A stretch of 49,421 nucleotides of DNA from Bacteroidota bacterium (GTDB lineage: Bacteria; Bacteroidota; Bacteroidia; Chitinophagales; LD1): NCBI GenBank assembly GCA_947476645.1, contig CANJRM010000014.1, positions 1-49,421 on the forward strand, read 5' to 3'. Below the pieces are notes generated by a model that made no database searches, was not told the DNA's origin, and saw nothing but the letters and a program-made list of their open reading frames with translations. Shown in pieces: positions 18,897 through 27,205 of the stretch; the first letter of the stretch is position 1; each line of letters opens with the position of its first letter. The translations under genes and the position numbers were made by a program.

Positions 18897-19742
18897 ATGC
18901 AAACAAAAAAACTAAAAATAGGCATGGCGCAGTTGCTGGTAGAAGGCACCGAGCCTGAGCGCAACATCGAGCGCGCAGAAATTTTAGTGAAGAAAGCTAA
19001 AGAGCAAAACTGCGATTTAGTTCTGCTACCCGAAACGATTGACTTTGCATGGACACATCCCGATGCCATTGAACAGGCGCAACCTATCCCTGGTATTTAC
19101 TCTGATGTTTTTTGCCGTATAGCGCGCGAACAGCAAATTTTTATTTGCGTGGGATTAACTGAGAAGCGAGGAGACAAACGATTCAACACAGCTATTCTTG
19201 TTGATGATACCGGAACAATCGTGTTGAAGTATTCTAAAATAAATCTACTTGAAGTAGAGTTCCCGTTTTATGAACCGGGCACCACGCTAAATGTGGTTGA
19301 CACGAAGCTCGGAAGAATAGGCGTAAACATTTGTGCCGATAACTACATCGAGAGCACGCACATTGGCAAAACCCTCGCTTGCATGGGTGCTGATATTATT
19401 CTTTCGCCCGCCAGTTGGACTGTTGACTATTCCATCACCGAAGCCGATGACCCCTATCGTGAAAAATGGATTAAACCACTATCGAACATTGCGCGCTTGT
19501 ATGATGTAACGGTGGTCAGCGCAACGAGTGTGGGCTATATTGTAGGAGGTCCTTATGAGGGAAAAAAAATGGTGGGGTGTTCGCTGGCGGTAAATAAAGA
19601 TGGCATTATTGCCCAAGGGCAGTTCAATGAATTTGCGGGGCAATTGGTTTGTTTCGAAACGGAATTGAAACCCCAAAAACTAAAAGGAACACAAATCGGA
19701 AAACGGGTGAGGGAAATGGGAATTGATTTTGAAAAAATATAA
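18897..19742 (+). CDS. Carbon-nitrogen hydrolase (nitrilase superfamily)
   Basis: A 281-residue enzyme from the ATG at 18897; an in-frame TTG at 18882 is less likely because it lies in the probable promoter. The nitrilase Glu-Lys-Cys triad is visible: E46 in LLPETIDF, K114 in KYSKINLLEVE, C146 in VNICADNY. Such enzymes hydrolyse amides or nitriles in the cytoplasm; some act as the glutaminase part of glutamine-dependent synthetases. The next gene is a PP-loop sugar amidotransferase and the one after a carbamoyltransferase, so a role as ammonia donor, or as a trimming amidase for the same glycan, is plausible. That is inference: the substrate cannot be read from sequence. The gap to the next gene is 192 bp and holds short repeats, so co-transcription is likely but not certain. 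Confidence 0.88.
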   Translation: MQTKKLKIGMAQLLVEGTEPERNIERAEILVKKAKEQNCDLVLLPETIDFAWTHPDAIEQAQPIPGIYSDVFCRIAREQQIFICVGLTEKRGDKRFNTAILVDDTGTIVLKYSKINLLEVEFPFYEPGTTLNVVDTKLGRIGVNICADNYIESTHIGKTLACMGADIILSPASWTVDYSITEADDPYREKWIKPLSNIARLYDVTVVSATSVGYIVGGPYEGKKMVGCSLAVNKDGIIAQGQFNEFAGQLVCFETELKPQKLKGTQIGKRVREMGIDFEKI

Positions 19743-19746
19743 ATGC

Positions 19747-19789
19747 GATTAACGAATGAAGATTAACGAATGCAGATTAGCGATTTGAA
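19747..19789. repeat. Three 14-bp direct repeats with downstream inverted partner
   Basis: GATTAACGAATGAA, GATTAACGAATGCA and the degenerate GATTAGCGATTTGA follow each other. The segment 19769-19786 also pairs with 19839-19856 (15 of 18 positions), so a hairpin with a loop of about 50 nt can form between the nitrilase and the amidotransferase genes. Confidence 0.6.
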
Positions 19790-19918
19790 CAGCCGAAAGT
19801 CAAGAGTGATTTGTATTTGTATTCACTTCTGCATTCTGAAATCGTTAATCTCCAATCTTCAATCAAAAAAATCATAGAAGAAAAGTGCAGTCATGAGTGT
19901 AATAGTAAACGGTATAAC

Positions 19919-19925
19919 GAAGGAG
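19919..19925 (+). promoter_or_regulatory. Shine-Dalgarno-like site deciding the amidotransferase start
   Basis: GAAGGAG ends about 10 nt before the ATG at 19935 and supports that start over the in-frame ATG at 19893. Confidence 0.45.
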
Positions 19926-19934
19926 TCTTTGCAA

Positions 19935-21086
19935 ATGCAAACCTGCACGCGCTGTGTGCAGGACAGCACCGTGCCGGGCATTCGTTTCAATGCCAAAGGG
20001 GAATGTAATTTCTGCGAGCTGCATGATAAAATGGAATTGCTGTTTCCGAACGGAGAAAAAGGAAAACAATATTTAGAGAAAACATTTGCGCGCGTGCGCG
20101 AAGAAGGCAAGGGCAAGAAATACGACTGCATAGTAGGCATGAGCGGAGGAAGAGACAGCACCATTCTGCTATGGAAAGTAGTGAAGGAATGGAAGTTGCG
20201 CCCATTGGCAGTTCACTTCAACGATGGTTTCGACAATCCGGTAGCGGGGGAAAACATGATAAACGCGGTGAACAAATTAGGCGTGGAACTGCGCACTATA
20301 ACTTCCGACTGGCGCGAAGCAAAAGATTTGAAAATCACTTTCCTCAAAGCATCCACACCCGATTTAAATTTAGGAACCGATATTGGGATTGCCTCTTCTT
20401 TGTATCAGGCAGCTTATGTAGAAAATGTAAAGACCATTCTCATCGGTCAATCATTCCGCACCGAAGGAGTGAAGCCATTGTCCTGGTCTTTTTTCGATGG
20501 CGATTATCTGCGCAATGTGCAAAATCAATTAGGCACCGTTAAACTTCGTCCGTGGAAACCCGAAGACCCTGGTTTTAATTTAGGTATGAAAGAATTGGCG
20601 TATTACACTATCGTGAAAGGAATAAAAACCATCACGCCCATGTATTCCAGCGATTACATTCGCGAGGAAGCAGAGAAAATAATTGTGCCTGAATTGGGTT
20701 GGGTATATCCGGGCGCGCATTACTTCGATGACCTTTACCATAGTTTGATAAAGTATGTTCATCGTGTCAAATTCAATATAGACATGAACATGAATTCCGA
20801 TTCGGCCTTAGTGCGCAGCGGACAACTAAATCGCGACATTGCCTTAGCGCGCGCGCATGGCGTTTATCAAATCGAAAGTGATAGAATAATTGATTTGTGT
20901 TTAAAGCGTCTGGGTTTAAAACGCGAAGAGTTTGACGAAATGATGAAGTTGTCGCCAAAAACTTTTCGTGACTACTCTACTTCTTATTCATTGATGCGAT
21001 TGTTTAAATATCCAATCTGGTTAGCATCGCGATTGAACTTAGTGCCGAAGGTTGTTTACGATAAATACTTTAATTGCGGAGCATGA
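19935..21086 (+). CDS. N-acetyl sugar amidotransferase (WbpG/PseA-like PP-loop ATPase)
   Basis: A 383-residue protein from the ATG at 19935. The in-frame ATG at 19893 adds 14 residues before the conserved start, and a purine-rich site favours 19935. Two CxxC pairs (C4/C7 and C24/C27: CTRC, CNFC) probably bind zinc. The PP-loop SGGRDS is at 70-75 (ATP pyrophosphatase activity, adenylating the substrate). WbpG/PseA proteins turn an N-acetyl group on a sugar into an acetamidino group using ammonia; in Pseudomonas the ammonia comes from a HisH/HisF-like pair. No such pair is here; a nitrilase-fold enzyme lies just upstream. The last four bases (ATGA, 21083-21086) overlap the carbamoyltransferase start, showing translational coupling. 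Confidence 0.88.
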   Translation: MQTCTRCVQDSTVPGIRFNAKGECNFCELHDKMELLFPNGEKGKQYLEKTFARVREEGKGKKYDCIVGMSGGRDSTILLWKVVKEWKLRPLAVHFNDGFDNPVAGENMINAVNKLGVELRTITSDWREAKDLKITFLKASTPDLNLGTDIGIASSLYQAAYVENVKTILIGQSFRTEGVKPLSWSFFDGDYLRNVQNQLGTVKLRPWKPEDPGFNLGMKELAYYTIVKGIKTITPMYSSDYIREEAEKIIVPELGWVYPGAHYFDDLYHSLIKYVHRVKFNIDMNMNSDSALVRSGQLNRDIALARAHGVYQIESDRIIDLCLKRLGLKREEFDEMMKLSPKTFRDYSTSYSLMRLFKYPIWLASRLNLVPKVVYDKYFNCGA

Positions 21087-22696
21087 TAATATTGGGAATA
21101 AATGGCGGAGTTCGTGCGGGCTATCAGGATGTTTCAGCCGTGCTGTTGCGCGATGGCAAACTGATTGCTGCTGTAGAAGAAGAACGATTGAGTCGTGTAA
21201 AGCACTCACCGGGGCAGTTACCATTTCTCGCGGTGCATGAAGTGCTTAGTCTTGGCAATATTTCTATTCGCGATGTGGATATTATAGCCACACACGGCAG
21301 CACCTGGGGCGACCAATACGATGAAGTGTTGAACAGTTATTTCACCAACACCTTTGGCTTTTGTCCGCGCACAGTTCGCTATCATCATCATCAATGCCAT
21401 GCAGCAAGTGCCTATTACGCATCGGGTTTTGAAGATGCGATGATTCTAACAGTTGATGCTTCGGGCGATGGAATTTCATTACAGAAAGCAGTTGGTAAAA
21501 ACGGAAGCATAAATATTACAGAACAAATTTCGCGCGATAACAGTCTCGGAATTTTCTACGCAATGATGACACAGTTCTGTGGTTTTCATCGCGATACTGA
21601 TGAATATAAAGTGATGGGTCTTGCACCCTATGGCAACGCCAACGAAATTGATTTGTCGTTTTTGATTGAACGCTCGAATGGAGATTTTAAAACTAACAGC
21701 GACTACAAAATAAATTATGCTGTAGGTCAGCCACAAGGTTCGCGACAACAAGTTGTTTTCAATCAAAACTTGGTGGACAAACTTGGTTCACCGCGAATAC
21801 CGAATAGTGAAGTAACACAGTTTTATAAAAACGTTGCTGCGTCTACACAGCAATTACTCGAAGATGTTTTATGCGATGTGGTTAAAAAGTTTTCTGCCGA
21901 AACAGGATTAAAGAAATTGTGTTTGGCAGGAGGCGTAGCGTTGAACTGTGCCGCCAATCAAAAACTATTGCAGTTAGATTGTTTGGAAGAAATTTATGTG
22001 CAACCTGCAGCGGGCGATGCAGGAATTTCCTTAGGTGCTACTTATCTTGCTTCGGCTGAATACGATAAAGTTCCCGAAGCCATGACGACTGCAAAACTCG
22101 GTCGCACTTTTAGTGATGATGAAATAGAAGGGCAATTGAAAATGCTTGGTGTTAAGTATGAGAAAGTAGAAGAGCCATATAGCGTTGCTACCGATTTAAT
22201 TCTGCAAGACAAAATAATTGGTTGGGTTGAAGGCGGAGCAGAATTTGGTCCGCGCGCTTTGGGCAGCAGAAGTATTCTCGCTTCCGCATTCAACCCAAAC
22301 ATGAAAGACATTATCAACCGGAAAATAAAATTCCGCGAAGGCTTTCGCCCGTTTTGTCCTTCGGTATTAGAAGAAGATTTTACGAAAGCATTTTCATCGA
22401 AACAAAAAACACTGCCTTACATGACGGTGAACGTAGATGTAGTTTCGGATAATTATCCATCCATAACACACGTCAACAAAACCGCGCGCGTGCAAACAGT
22501 TTCAAAATCAGAAGCAGAAAATTTTGCGAAACTTCTCCAAGCTATTCAACAACAAAAAGGAATAGGCATTGTGATAAACACCAGCTTCAATCGCAATAGA
22601 GAACCAATGGTGTATAATACTATTGATGCAATTTCTGCGTTCTATGGCAGCGGAATGGATGCCATGCTTGTGGGATGTTTTTTGGTGAAGAAGTAG
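21083..22696 (+). CDS. Carbamoyltransferase, NodU/CmcH (TobZ) family
   Basis: A 537-residue enzyme. The start ATG at 21083 overlaps the stop of the preceding gene (ATGA). The N-terminal Kae1/ASKHA-like domain has GINGG, EEERLSRVKH, HHHQCHAASAYY (metal-binding His) and VDASGDG. The C-terminal YrdC-like region has the hallmark EGGAEFGPRALGSRSILA. Members make carbamoyl-AMP from carbamoyl phosphate and ATP, then pass the carbamoyl group to a hydroxyl of a sugar, Nod factor or antibiotic. Coupling to the sugar amidotransferase suggests one modified sugar carrying both an amidino-type and a carbamoyl group. The carrier is unknown: no sugar-nucleotide enzymes or glycosyltransferases are adjacent. 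Confidence 0.93.
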   Translation: MIILGINGGVRAGYQDVSAVLLRDGKLIAAVEEERLSRVKHSPGQLPFLAVHEVLSLGNISIRDVDIIATHGSTWGDQYDEVLNSYFTNTFGFCPRTVRYHHHQCHAASAYYASGFEDAMILTVDASGDGISLQKAVGKNGSINITEQISRDNSLGIFYAMMTQFCGFHRDTDEYKVMGLAPYGNANEIDLSFLIERSNGDFKTNSDYKINYAVGQPQGSRQQVVFNQNLVDKLGSPRIPNSEVTQFYKNVAASTQQLLEDVLCDVVKKFSAETGLKKLCLAGGVALNCAANQKLLQLDCLEEIYVQPAAGDAGISLGATYLASAEYDKVPEAMTTAKLGRTFSDDEIEGQLKMLGVKYEKVEEPYSVATDLILQDKIIGWVEGGAEFGPRALGSRSILASAFNPNMKDIINRKIKFREGFRPFCPSVLEEDFTKAFSSKQKTLPYMTVNVDVVSDNYPSITHVNKTARVQTVSKSEAENFAKLLQAIQQQKGIGIVINTSFNRNREPMVYNTIDAISAFYGSGMDAMLVGCFLVKK

Positions 22697-22708
22697 CAAG
22701 GTCAAGTT

Positions 22709-23923
22709 TTACTTCACTCCTGCCGTCTTGTATTTTCTCAATAGATAAGCAACAGTTGCAGTTCCAATCGTAAACATGACGATGGAAATTATTTCACTCT
22801 GACGAAACTGAATTCCAAAGAAGCCATAAGTATCACGACCGCTTACATCGCGCCATTGTTCAATGGCATAACGTTGCACACCAATCAGCATCATGAAAAT
22901 AAAAAACAAAATGCCGGGCTGGTAAGTGAAACGTTTGCGCAAACTCCAGAGAATAAGAAATATGGCAGTGCACATCAACAATTCGTATAGGGGAGTTGGA
23001 TAAGCAGCGTGCGATAAATAAGTGCAGTGCTCCTCTGTGCAATTAGGAATAACGTTCATCGGTTCGGCATCAATAATATTGTGTGCATAATCATCACTCC
23101 ATAAAAATTGCGGAAACCACGATGGTTTGTTGTAAGGATTTGCCAAACCCCAATCTCCATCTCCTGCTACGTGACAACCAACTCTTCCAAGACCATTTGC
23201 CAGCATAAAGCCGGGAGCTACAGAATCAAAAAAGTGCAGAATGTTGAACTTCTTCCAATAAGCATAAATGCCAAAACCTAAACCCGCAAAAATTAATCCG
23301 CCATAAACAGACAAACCGCTGAACATAGAGCCTAGCGGGTCTTGCCAGAAGTTTACGTAGTCACCGGGATTTTCTAAGTAATTGAAAAAGTTTGCGCCTG
23401 ACACTCCAAGCACAGCAGCAATCACTACTAAATCGCCAACGCCATCAGAGGGATAAAGGGTAATTTTCCTTTTTTGAGGAACAGGAAGTTTCTCCTTGTT
23501 CTTGGAATAATAAAAGTAAGAGCACACAGCAACCGCTCCAATTATTCCGCCTACAAAACTTCCGAGGTTAAATGAAGTGAGATAGTTGTTGAGGGTAAGA
23601 ACTCCTGAACTCAATTCGGGTTGGTATACAACTACACCTACAAGTTTAAAGAAAGCTACAAAGCCAATCAAAAAGTAAATAACGAGTTCAATAATTTTGG
23701 GAGCTTCACCAACAATTGTTTTTGCTTCCTGACCAGCAAGTAAACCCAACGATTCTCTTCTACGCATTTCAATTACAGCAAGCGTTGCAGCTGCAAAAAA
23801 ACCGCACGCTACCCAAAAACCGTAACTAAAAATAGGAATGAAACGATAGTCTGCCCATGAAGCGTGATTGAAAAATTCGTAGATAAAATCAGTAACTTTC
23901 GGATAACAACGCAGAAGAATCAT
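22709..23923 (-). CDS. lgt: Prolipoprotein diacylglyceryl transferase
   Basis: A 404-residue integral membrane enzyme that moves diacylglyceryl from phosphatidylglycerol to the lipobox Cys of prolipoproteins. Several hydrophobic helices alternate with short loops. The family signature is recognisable as NGLGRVGCHVAGDGDWG; the common form is GRxGNFxNGExxG, and this longer variant with Cys-His is one I associate with Bacteroidota homologues. H in WADYRFIPIFSYGFW near the N-terminus fits the first helix. It starts 38 bp after the mtaB stop and is probably co-transcribed with it. Substrates should include SprE/PorW and the lipoprotein at 31562. Confidence 0.85.
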   Translation of the reverse strand: MILLRCYPKVTDFIYEFFNHASWADYRFIPIFSYGFWVACGFFAAATLAVIEMRRRESLGLLAGQEAKTIVGEAPKIIELVIYFLIGFVAFFKLVGVVVYQPELSSGVLTLNNYLTSFNLGSFVGGIIGAVAVCSYFYYSKNKEKLPVPQKRKITLYPSDGVGDLVVIAAVLGVSGANFFNYLENPGDYVNFWQDPLGSMFSGLSVYGGLIFAGLGFGIYAYWKKFNILHFFDSVAPGFMLANGLGRVGCHVAGDGDWGLANPYNKPSWFPQFLWSDDYAHNIIDAEPMNVIPNCTEEHCTYLSHAAYPTPLYELLMCTAIFLILWSLRKRFTYQPGILFFIFMMLIGVQRYAIEQWRDVSGRDTYGFFGIQFRQSEIISIVMFTIGTATVAYLLRKYKTAGVK

Positions 23924-23961
23924 GGTGAATATTTAGCGGGACGAATGAAAGAAATAATTTC

Positions 23962-25296
23962 TCATGCTATAGAAAACTCCAAATGCTTGGTTCCTTTTAC
24001 ATAACCGAAATCAGAAACTTCATTCAATGAAATAGTTTGAATGGTGTTCCACATTTCCTCTTCGTAAGGAATGCCGACCTTGATATAGTTGTCAGTAAAA
24101 CCATAACGAATACCGTTGTCGTTCTCTGCTTCGAATAGAACTTTGCGTTCAGCATTTACATGCTCTGCATAAAACTTTCTCTTTTTCTTTTCCGAAAGTA
24201 TGCGCAGCATTTTGTTGCGTTCCTTTCTTTCTGGAATTGGTACTATCGGAGAAATATTTAAAGCGCGCGTATTAGCACGTTCGCTATAAGTAAACACGTG
24301 CAGATACGAAACATCAAGTTCGTTAATGAAGTTGTAAGTTTCTAAAAACTGTTCCTGTGTTTCACCGGGAAAGCCGACAATCACATCCACTCCAATACAT
24401 GCGTGAGGCATTACGCTTTTAATTTTCTCCACCCGTTCTTTGTAAAGTTGTCGCAGGTATTTTCTGCGCATCAGTTTCAGAATTTTATCGCTACCGCTTT
24501 GCAACGGTATGTGAAAGTGCGGCATAAACTTATTGCTGTTAGCTACAAAGTCTATGATTTCATTCGTCAACAAATTCGGCTCAATGGAAGAAATTCGGAA
24601 GCGTTCTACATCAACATCCTTTTCCAACTCTTTTATCAACAGAAAGAAATTTTCTTCAGTTCGTTCATTGCCATCTGTTGTTTTTCCAAAGTCACCAATG
24701 TTTACACCGGTCAACACAATTTCTTTTACACCGGTGGCTGCTACTTTCTTTGCTACTTCAACAGTGTGTGCAATTGAATTACTTCTGCTTTTTCCTCGAG
24801 CCAAAGGAATGGTACAGAAAGAACAGAAATAATCGCAACCATCTTGAACTTTCAGGAAACTGCGGGTACGCTCACCCTGCGAATAAGCATCGGCATAAAA
24901 CTCAACGTTATTTATATCACCACTAATAACTAATGGCTCTTGTTGTTCTTCGAGTTTTTCGAGGTATTCGTGAATTTTGAATTTCTCGTTGGCACCAAGT
25001 ACCAGATTCACTCCTTTGATTTTCGAAATTTCTTCGGGTTTCAACTGAGCAAAGCATCCAACAATGACAATCTTGGCTTCAGGGTTTGTTTTTAAAGCTG
25101 TCTTTACTACTTGCTTCGTTTCTTTGTCGGCATTTTCAGTAACGCTGCACGTATTAATAATGTAGTAATCGGCTCTGTCGCTGAATTCCACTTTCTGAAA
25201 ACCCTGCTCTACAAGAATGCGTGCAATAGCTGAAGTTTCAGAGAAATTCAACTTGCAGCCGAGTGTGTGAAGAGCAACTTTGCGATTGTAAAACAT
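23962..25296 (-). CDS. mtaB: tRNA (t6A37) methylthiotransferase MtaB
   Basis: A 444-residue radical-SAM enzyme that adds a methylthio group to t6A at position 37 of tRNAs reading ANN codons. The N-terminal MTTase domain has three Cys at HTLGCKLN, NTCSVTENAD and VVGCFAQ, binding one Fe-S cluster. The radical-SAM CxxxCxxC is in DGCDYFCSFCTIPLARG. A TRAM-like C-terminal region follows. The CKLN and CSVT forms distinguish MtaB from MiaB (typically CQMN). The ATG at 25296 has a TACTTTCG promoter-like element six bases upstream, so the mRNA may be nearly leaderless. Confidence 0.92.
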   Translation of the reverse strand: MFYNRKVALHTLGCKLNFSETSAIARILVEQGFQKVEFSDRADYYIINTCSVTENADKETKQVVKTALKTNPEAKIVIVGCFAQLKPEEISKIKGVNLVLGANEKFKIHEYLEKLEEQQEPLVISGDINNVEFYADAYSQGERTRSFLKVQDGCDYFCSFCTIPLARGKSRSNSIAHTVEVAKKVAATGVKEIVLTGVNIGDFGKTTDGNERTEENFFLLIKELEKDVDVERFRISSIEPNLLTNEIIDFVANSNKFMPHFHIPLQSGSDKILKLMRRKYLRQLYKERVEKIKSVMPHACIGVDVIVGFPGETQEQFLETYNFINELDVSYLHVFTYSERANTRALNISPIVPIPERKERNKMLRILSEKKKRKFYAEHVNAERKVLFEAENDNGIRYGFTDNYIKVGIPYEEEMWNTIQTISLNEVSDFGYVKGTKHLEFSIA

Positions 25297-25302
25297 TGGG
25301 GG

Positions 25303-25310
25303 CGAAAGTA
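25303..25310 (-). promoter_or_regulatory. Possible -7 element of mtaB
   Basis: On the minus strand TACTTTCG lies six bases before the mtaB ATG. It resembles TAnnTTTG and the TATTTTCG in front of rnpB. Confidence 0.4.
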
Positions 25311-25379
25311 GAAAACGGAATGGAATGAATGCGGGATTATGAGTTACCGTTTATGATTGATTCTAGGCAAGAGGCGGTT

Positions 25380-25589
25380 CACAGCAATTTGGTAGGCGAC
25401 TACAGAAAAATGGTGAACGAATAGAAAAAACCTGTGGTTGCTTACAAACTTTCTGTGAGCGTTCACAGGAAATTGGTCAACGTTGACAAAAGCCTCGTGA
25501 ACGACTTAAAAAATGCTGTGGCCGACTACAGCTCGTTAGTGAACGCTCACAGAACTTTGGTGAACGACTAAAAATGTTCTGTAAACCGC
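25380..25589 (+). repeat. Ten 21-bp units in strict register, reading as heptads
   Basis: Units start every 21 bp from 25380 to 25569 with no insertions or deletions. On the plus strand they read as heptads close to (Y/H)-(R/K/S)-x-L-V-N-(D/A): HSNLVGD, YRKMVNE, then HRKLVNV, DKSLVND, YSSLVNA, HRTLVND among others. The fifth residue is Val in all ten, with changes only in the third codon base (gta, gtg, gtc). Two units start with a stop codon (tag at 25422, taa at 25569), so no long protein is made. An ATG at 25353 opens a 23-codon frame into the first stop. It could be a decayed heptad-repeat gene, a minisatellite, or an RNA element. Confidence 0.75.
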
Positions 25590-25691
25590 AAACAACAAAT
25601 TTTTAAATCGAAAAAGTAATCAAAAATCGCAAAGTGATGGTGCCAATGGAATGAGATAAGATATGCCATCTGCCTTCAATGAAATAAAAAA

Positions 25692-25720
25692 TCCCGCCAG
25701 GAGTTGCAACCTGAGCGGGA
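25692..25720 (-). terminator. Terminator of the T9SS cargo gene
   Basis: TCCCGC-CAGG, an 8-base loop, then CCTG-A-GCGGGA form a two-part stem. On the minus strand it is followed by TTTTTT and lies 25 bp past the stop of the 25745-27178 gene. Confidence 0.85.
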
Positions 25721-25744
25721 CTAAACATAAAGCTGTTGAATGCT

Positions 25745-27178
25745 TTACCGTTGTATAACCAATCTTACGGTGCGCGAAATTTGCGGAGAAATTACTCTGC
25801 ACAAATAAACGGCATCGGCTAAATGCGAAACGTTAAGGGTTGTGGTGTTATCGGGTTTCAATAATTGTCGGGCCACTATTTCGCCCTGTAAATTGTAAAT
25901 CGTTAGTTCGGCATCGGCACCTAAATTCACTGCTTTTACATTCAGTTCACTACCATTATTCGGGTTCGGAAATAATTGCAATTGCAAATCATTCGGGGCA
26001 GAAGTTTGAATACCTGTGGTGTTTCCAGTTTCATCGGTTTTGGCTGAACCTGTGGTATTAGGACCTACCCAAACCGTAGTATCGCACTGTCCGCAAATTT
26101 CGCGCACAAACCAGGTGAGGTTTGCTACGCCATCGCTAACGAAAAGCGAGTGGGTGAAAACGCTGCCGTTGATTTGGGTAGGTATACTCACGGCTGTTTT
26201 TGTTCCCACTTCTGCATTGCCGATGCCCACACCATAACTTATTTGGTATGGCGTAGCATTGAATGTGTTGTCTGTCCAGCTTAGGTTAACATTTTGGGTA
26301 TTGACAATGCTGCTGGTTTGTGAAGTAGGCGTAGCACAGCCGGAAGAAGTATAAGTAGTGAAACCATTCACCCACTGGCTGTGTCCGGTGGCAGAATAAC
26401 CGCAGTTTTCACGAATGAAATAGTTGAAGAAAGTACCGGTAGGCAAACACTTAATGGTGTCGCGCATGGGGCTGCCGGTTATGTTTCCGCTATGCCAAAA
26501 GGTATCGGTAGTTCCTTGCTTAATAAGCATTATTTGAAACGAAGTATTGCTGCTGCCTGGAGTCCAGCCAATACGGGTGCTGCTACCGGTGTTGCCTAAG
26601 TGTTGCAATACCGTAGGCGGATTACAGTCTGTAGGTACGGTGGAAAAGCCGTAACCACTACTTACGGCTGTACTGCTTCCTGCATCGCAGTGTTCCTGCA
26701 AGGTGAGGCAATAGTAGGTGCCGGGGGTAAGACCAATAATATTTACGGTGTTAAGTCCAACAGCACAAGCAGCCGAGGGGCTACCGCCAACAAGGGTTCC
26801 CGTACAACTGTCTCTATGTATAAGAATAGTATAAGAAGAGCCGTAGTTGAAAGTAGTCCAGCTGAAGGTAGCTGTAGTTTGTGTAACGTTACTAACAGTG
26901 GTATTGGTTATTACAACCGGATTGCTGCATACTCTTAAATTGCCGCTCCAAGCAGAACCATCGCCCTGCCCGCCTTTCCAGATATTGAAATTTGTAGGGT
27001 TTGTATATTCTGCCGAAACAGCACCATCGGCTGAGCCGCCCTTCCAAATGCTGAACTCGGTGGGGTTATTGTAGTCAGAAGAAGCAGCACCATCATAGCT
27101 TCCGCCTGCCCATATATTGGTTTGTGATTGAGCGATGCAGCATATCATGCTGCAGAGCGCCACAGTTATCCATTTCAT
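25745..27178 (-). CDS. Secreted protein with IWxGG repeats, FnIII-like region and type A T9SS tail
   Basis: A 477-residue protein. Signal peptide ending at about ALCSMICCIAQSQ. Residues 20-80 hold three repeats of about 22 residues around (N/S)IWxGGxxDGA with YxNPT. Fibronectin-III-like beta domains follow (TTATFSWTTFNYGSSYTILI, GTYYCLTLQEHCD, STRIGWTPGSSNTSFQIMLI), rich in Cys. The last 75 residues are a type A sorting domain: LQLFPNPNNGSELNV, ELTIYNLQGEIV, VYLCRVISPQ, RTVRLVIQR. It should cross the inner membrane by Sec and the outer membrane by the T9SS. It starts 27 bp after the SUMF1-like gene, so the two are probably one operon. Function unknown; adhesion or a surface lattice are possible. 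Confidence 0.88.
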   Translation of the reverse strand: MKWITVALCSMICCIAQSQTNIWAGGSYDGAASSDYNNPTEFSIWKGGSADGAVSAEYTNPTNFNIWKGGQGDGSAWSGNLRVCSNPVVITNTTVSNVTQTTATFSWTTFNYGSSYTILIHRDSCTGTLVGGSPSAACAVGLNTVNIIGLTPGTYYCLTLQEHCDAGSSTAVSSGYGFSTVPTDCNPPTVLQHLGNTGSSTRIGWTPGSSNTSFQIMLIKQGTTDTFWHSGNITGSPMRDTIKCLPTGTFFNYFIRENCGYSATGHSQWVNGFTTYTSSGCATPTSQTSSIVNTQNVNLSWTDNTFNATPYQISYGVGIGNAEVGTKTAVSIPTQINGSVFTHSLFVSDGVANLTWFVREICGQCDTTVWVGPNTTGSAKTDETGNTTGIQTSAPNDLQLQLFPNPNNGSELNVKAVNLGADAELTIYNLQGEIVARQLLKPDNTTTLNVSHLADAVYLCRVISPQISRTVRLVIQR

Positions 27179-27205
27179 GTTGTTGGTTTTAGTTGATGAA
27201 ATGAA

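Larger units (their letters stand above)
25297..25744. other. 448-bp intergenic region with a 21-bp repeat array
   Basis: This lies between the 5' end of mtaB and the 3' end of the T9SS cargo gene, both on the minus strand. It contains a possible minus-strand promoter at 25303-25310, the 21-bp array at 25380-25589 and a minus-strand terminator at 25692-25720. No complete gene is visible. Confidence 0.7.
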
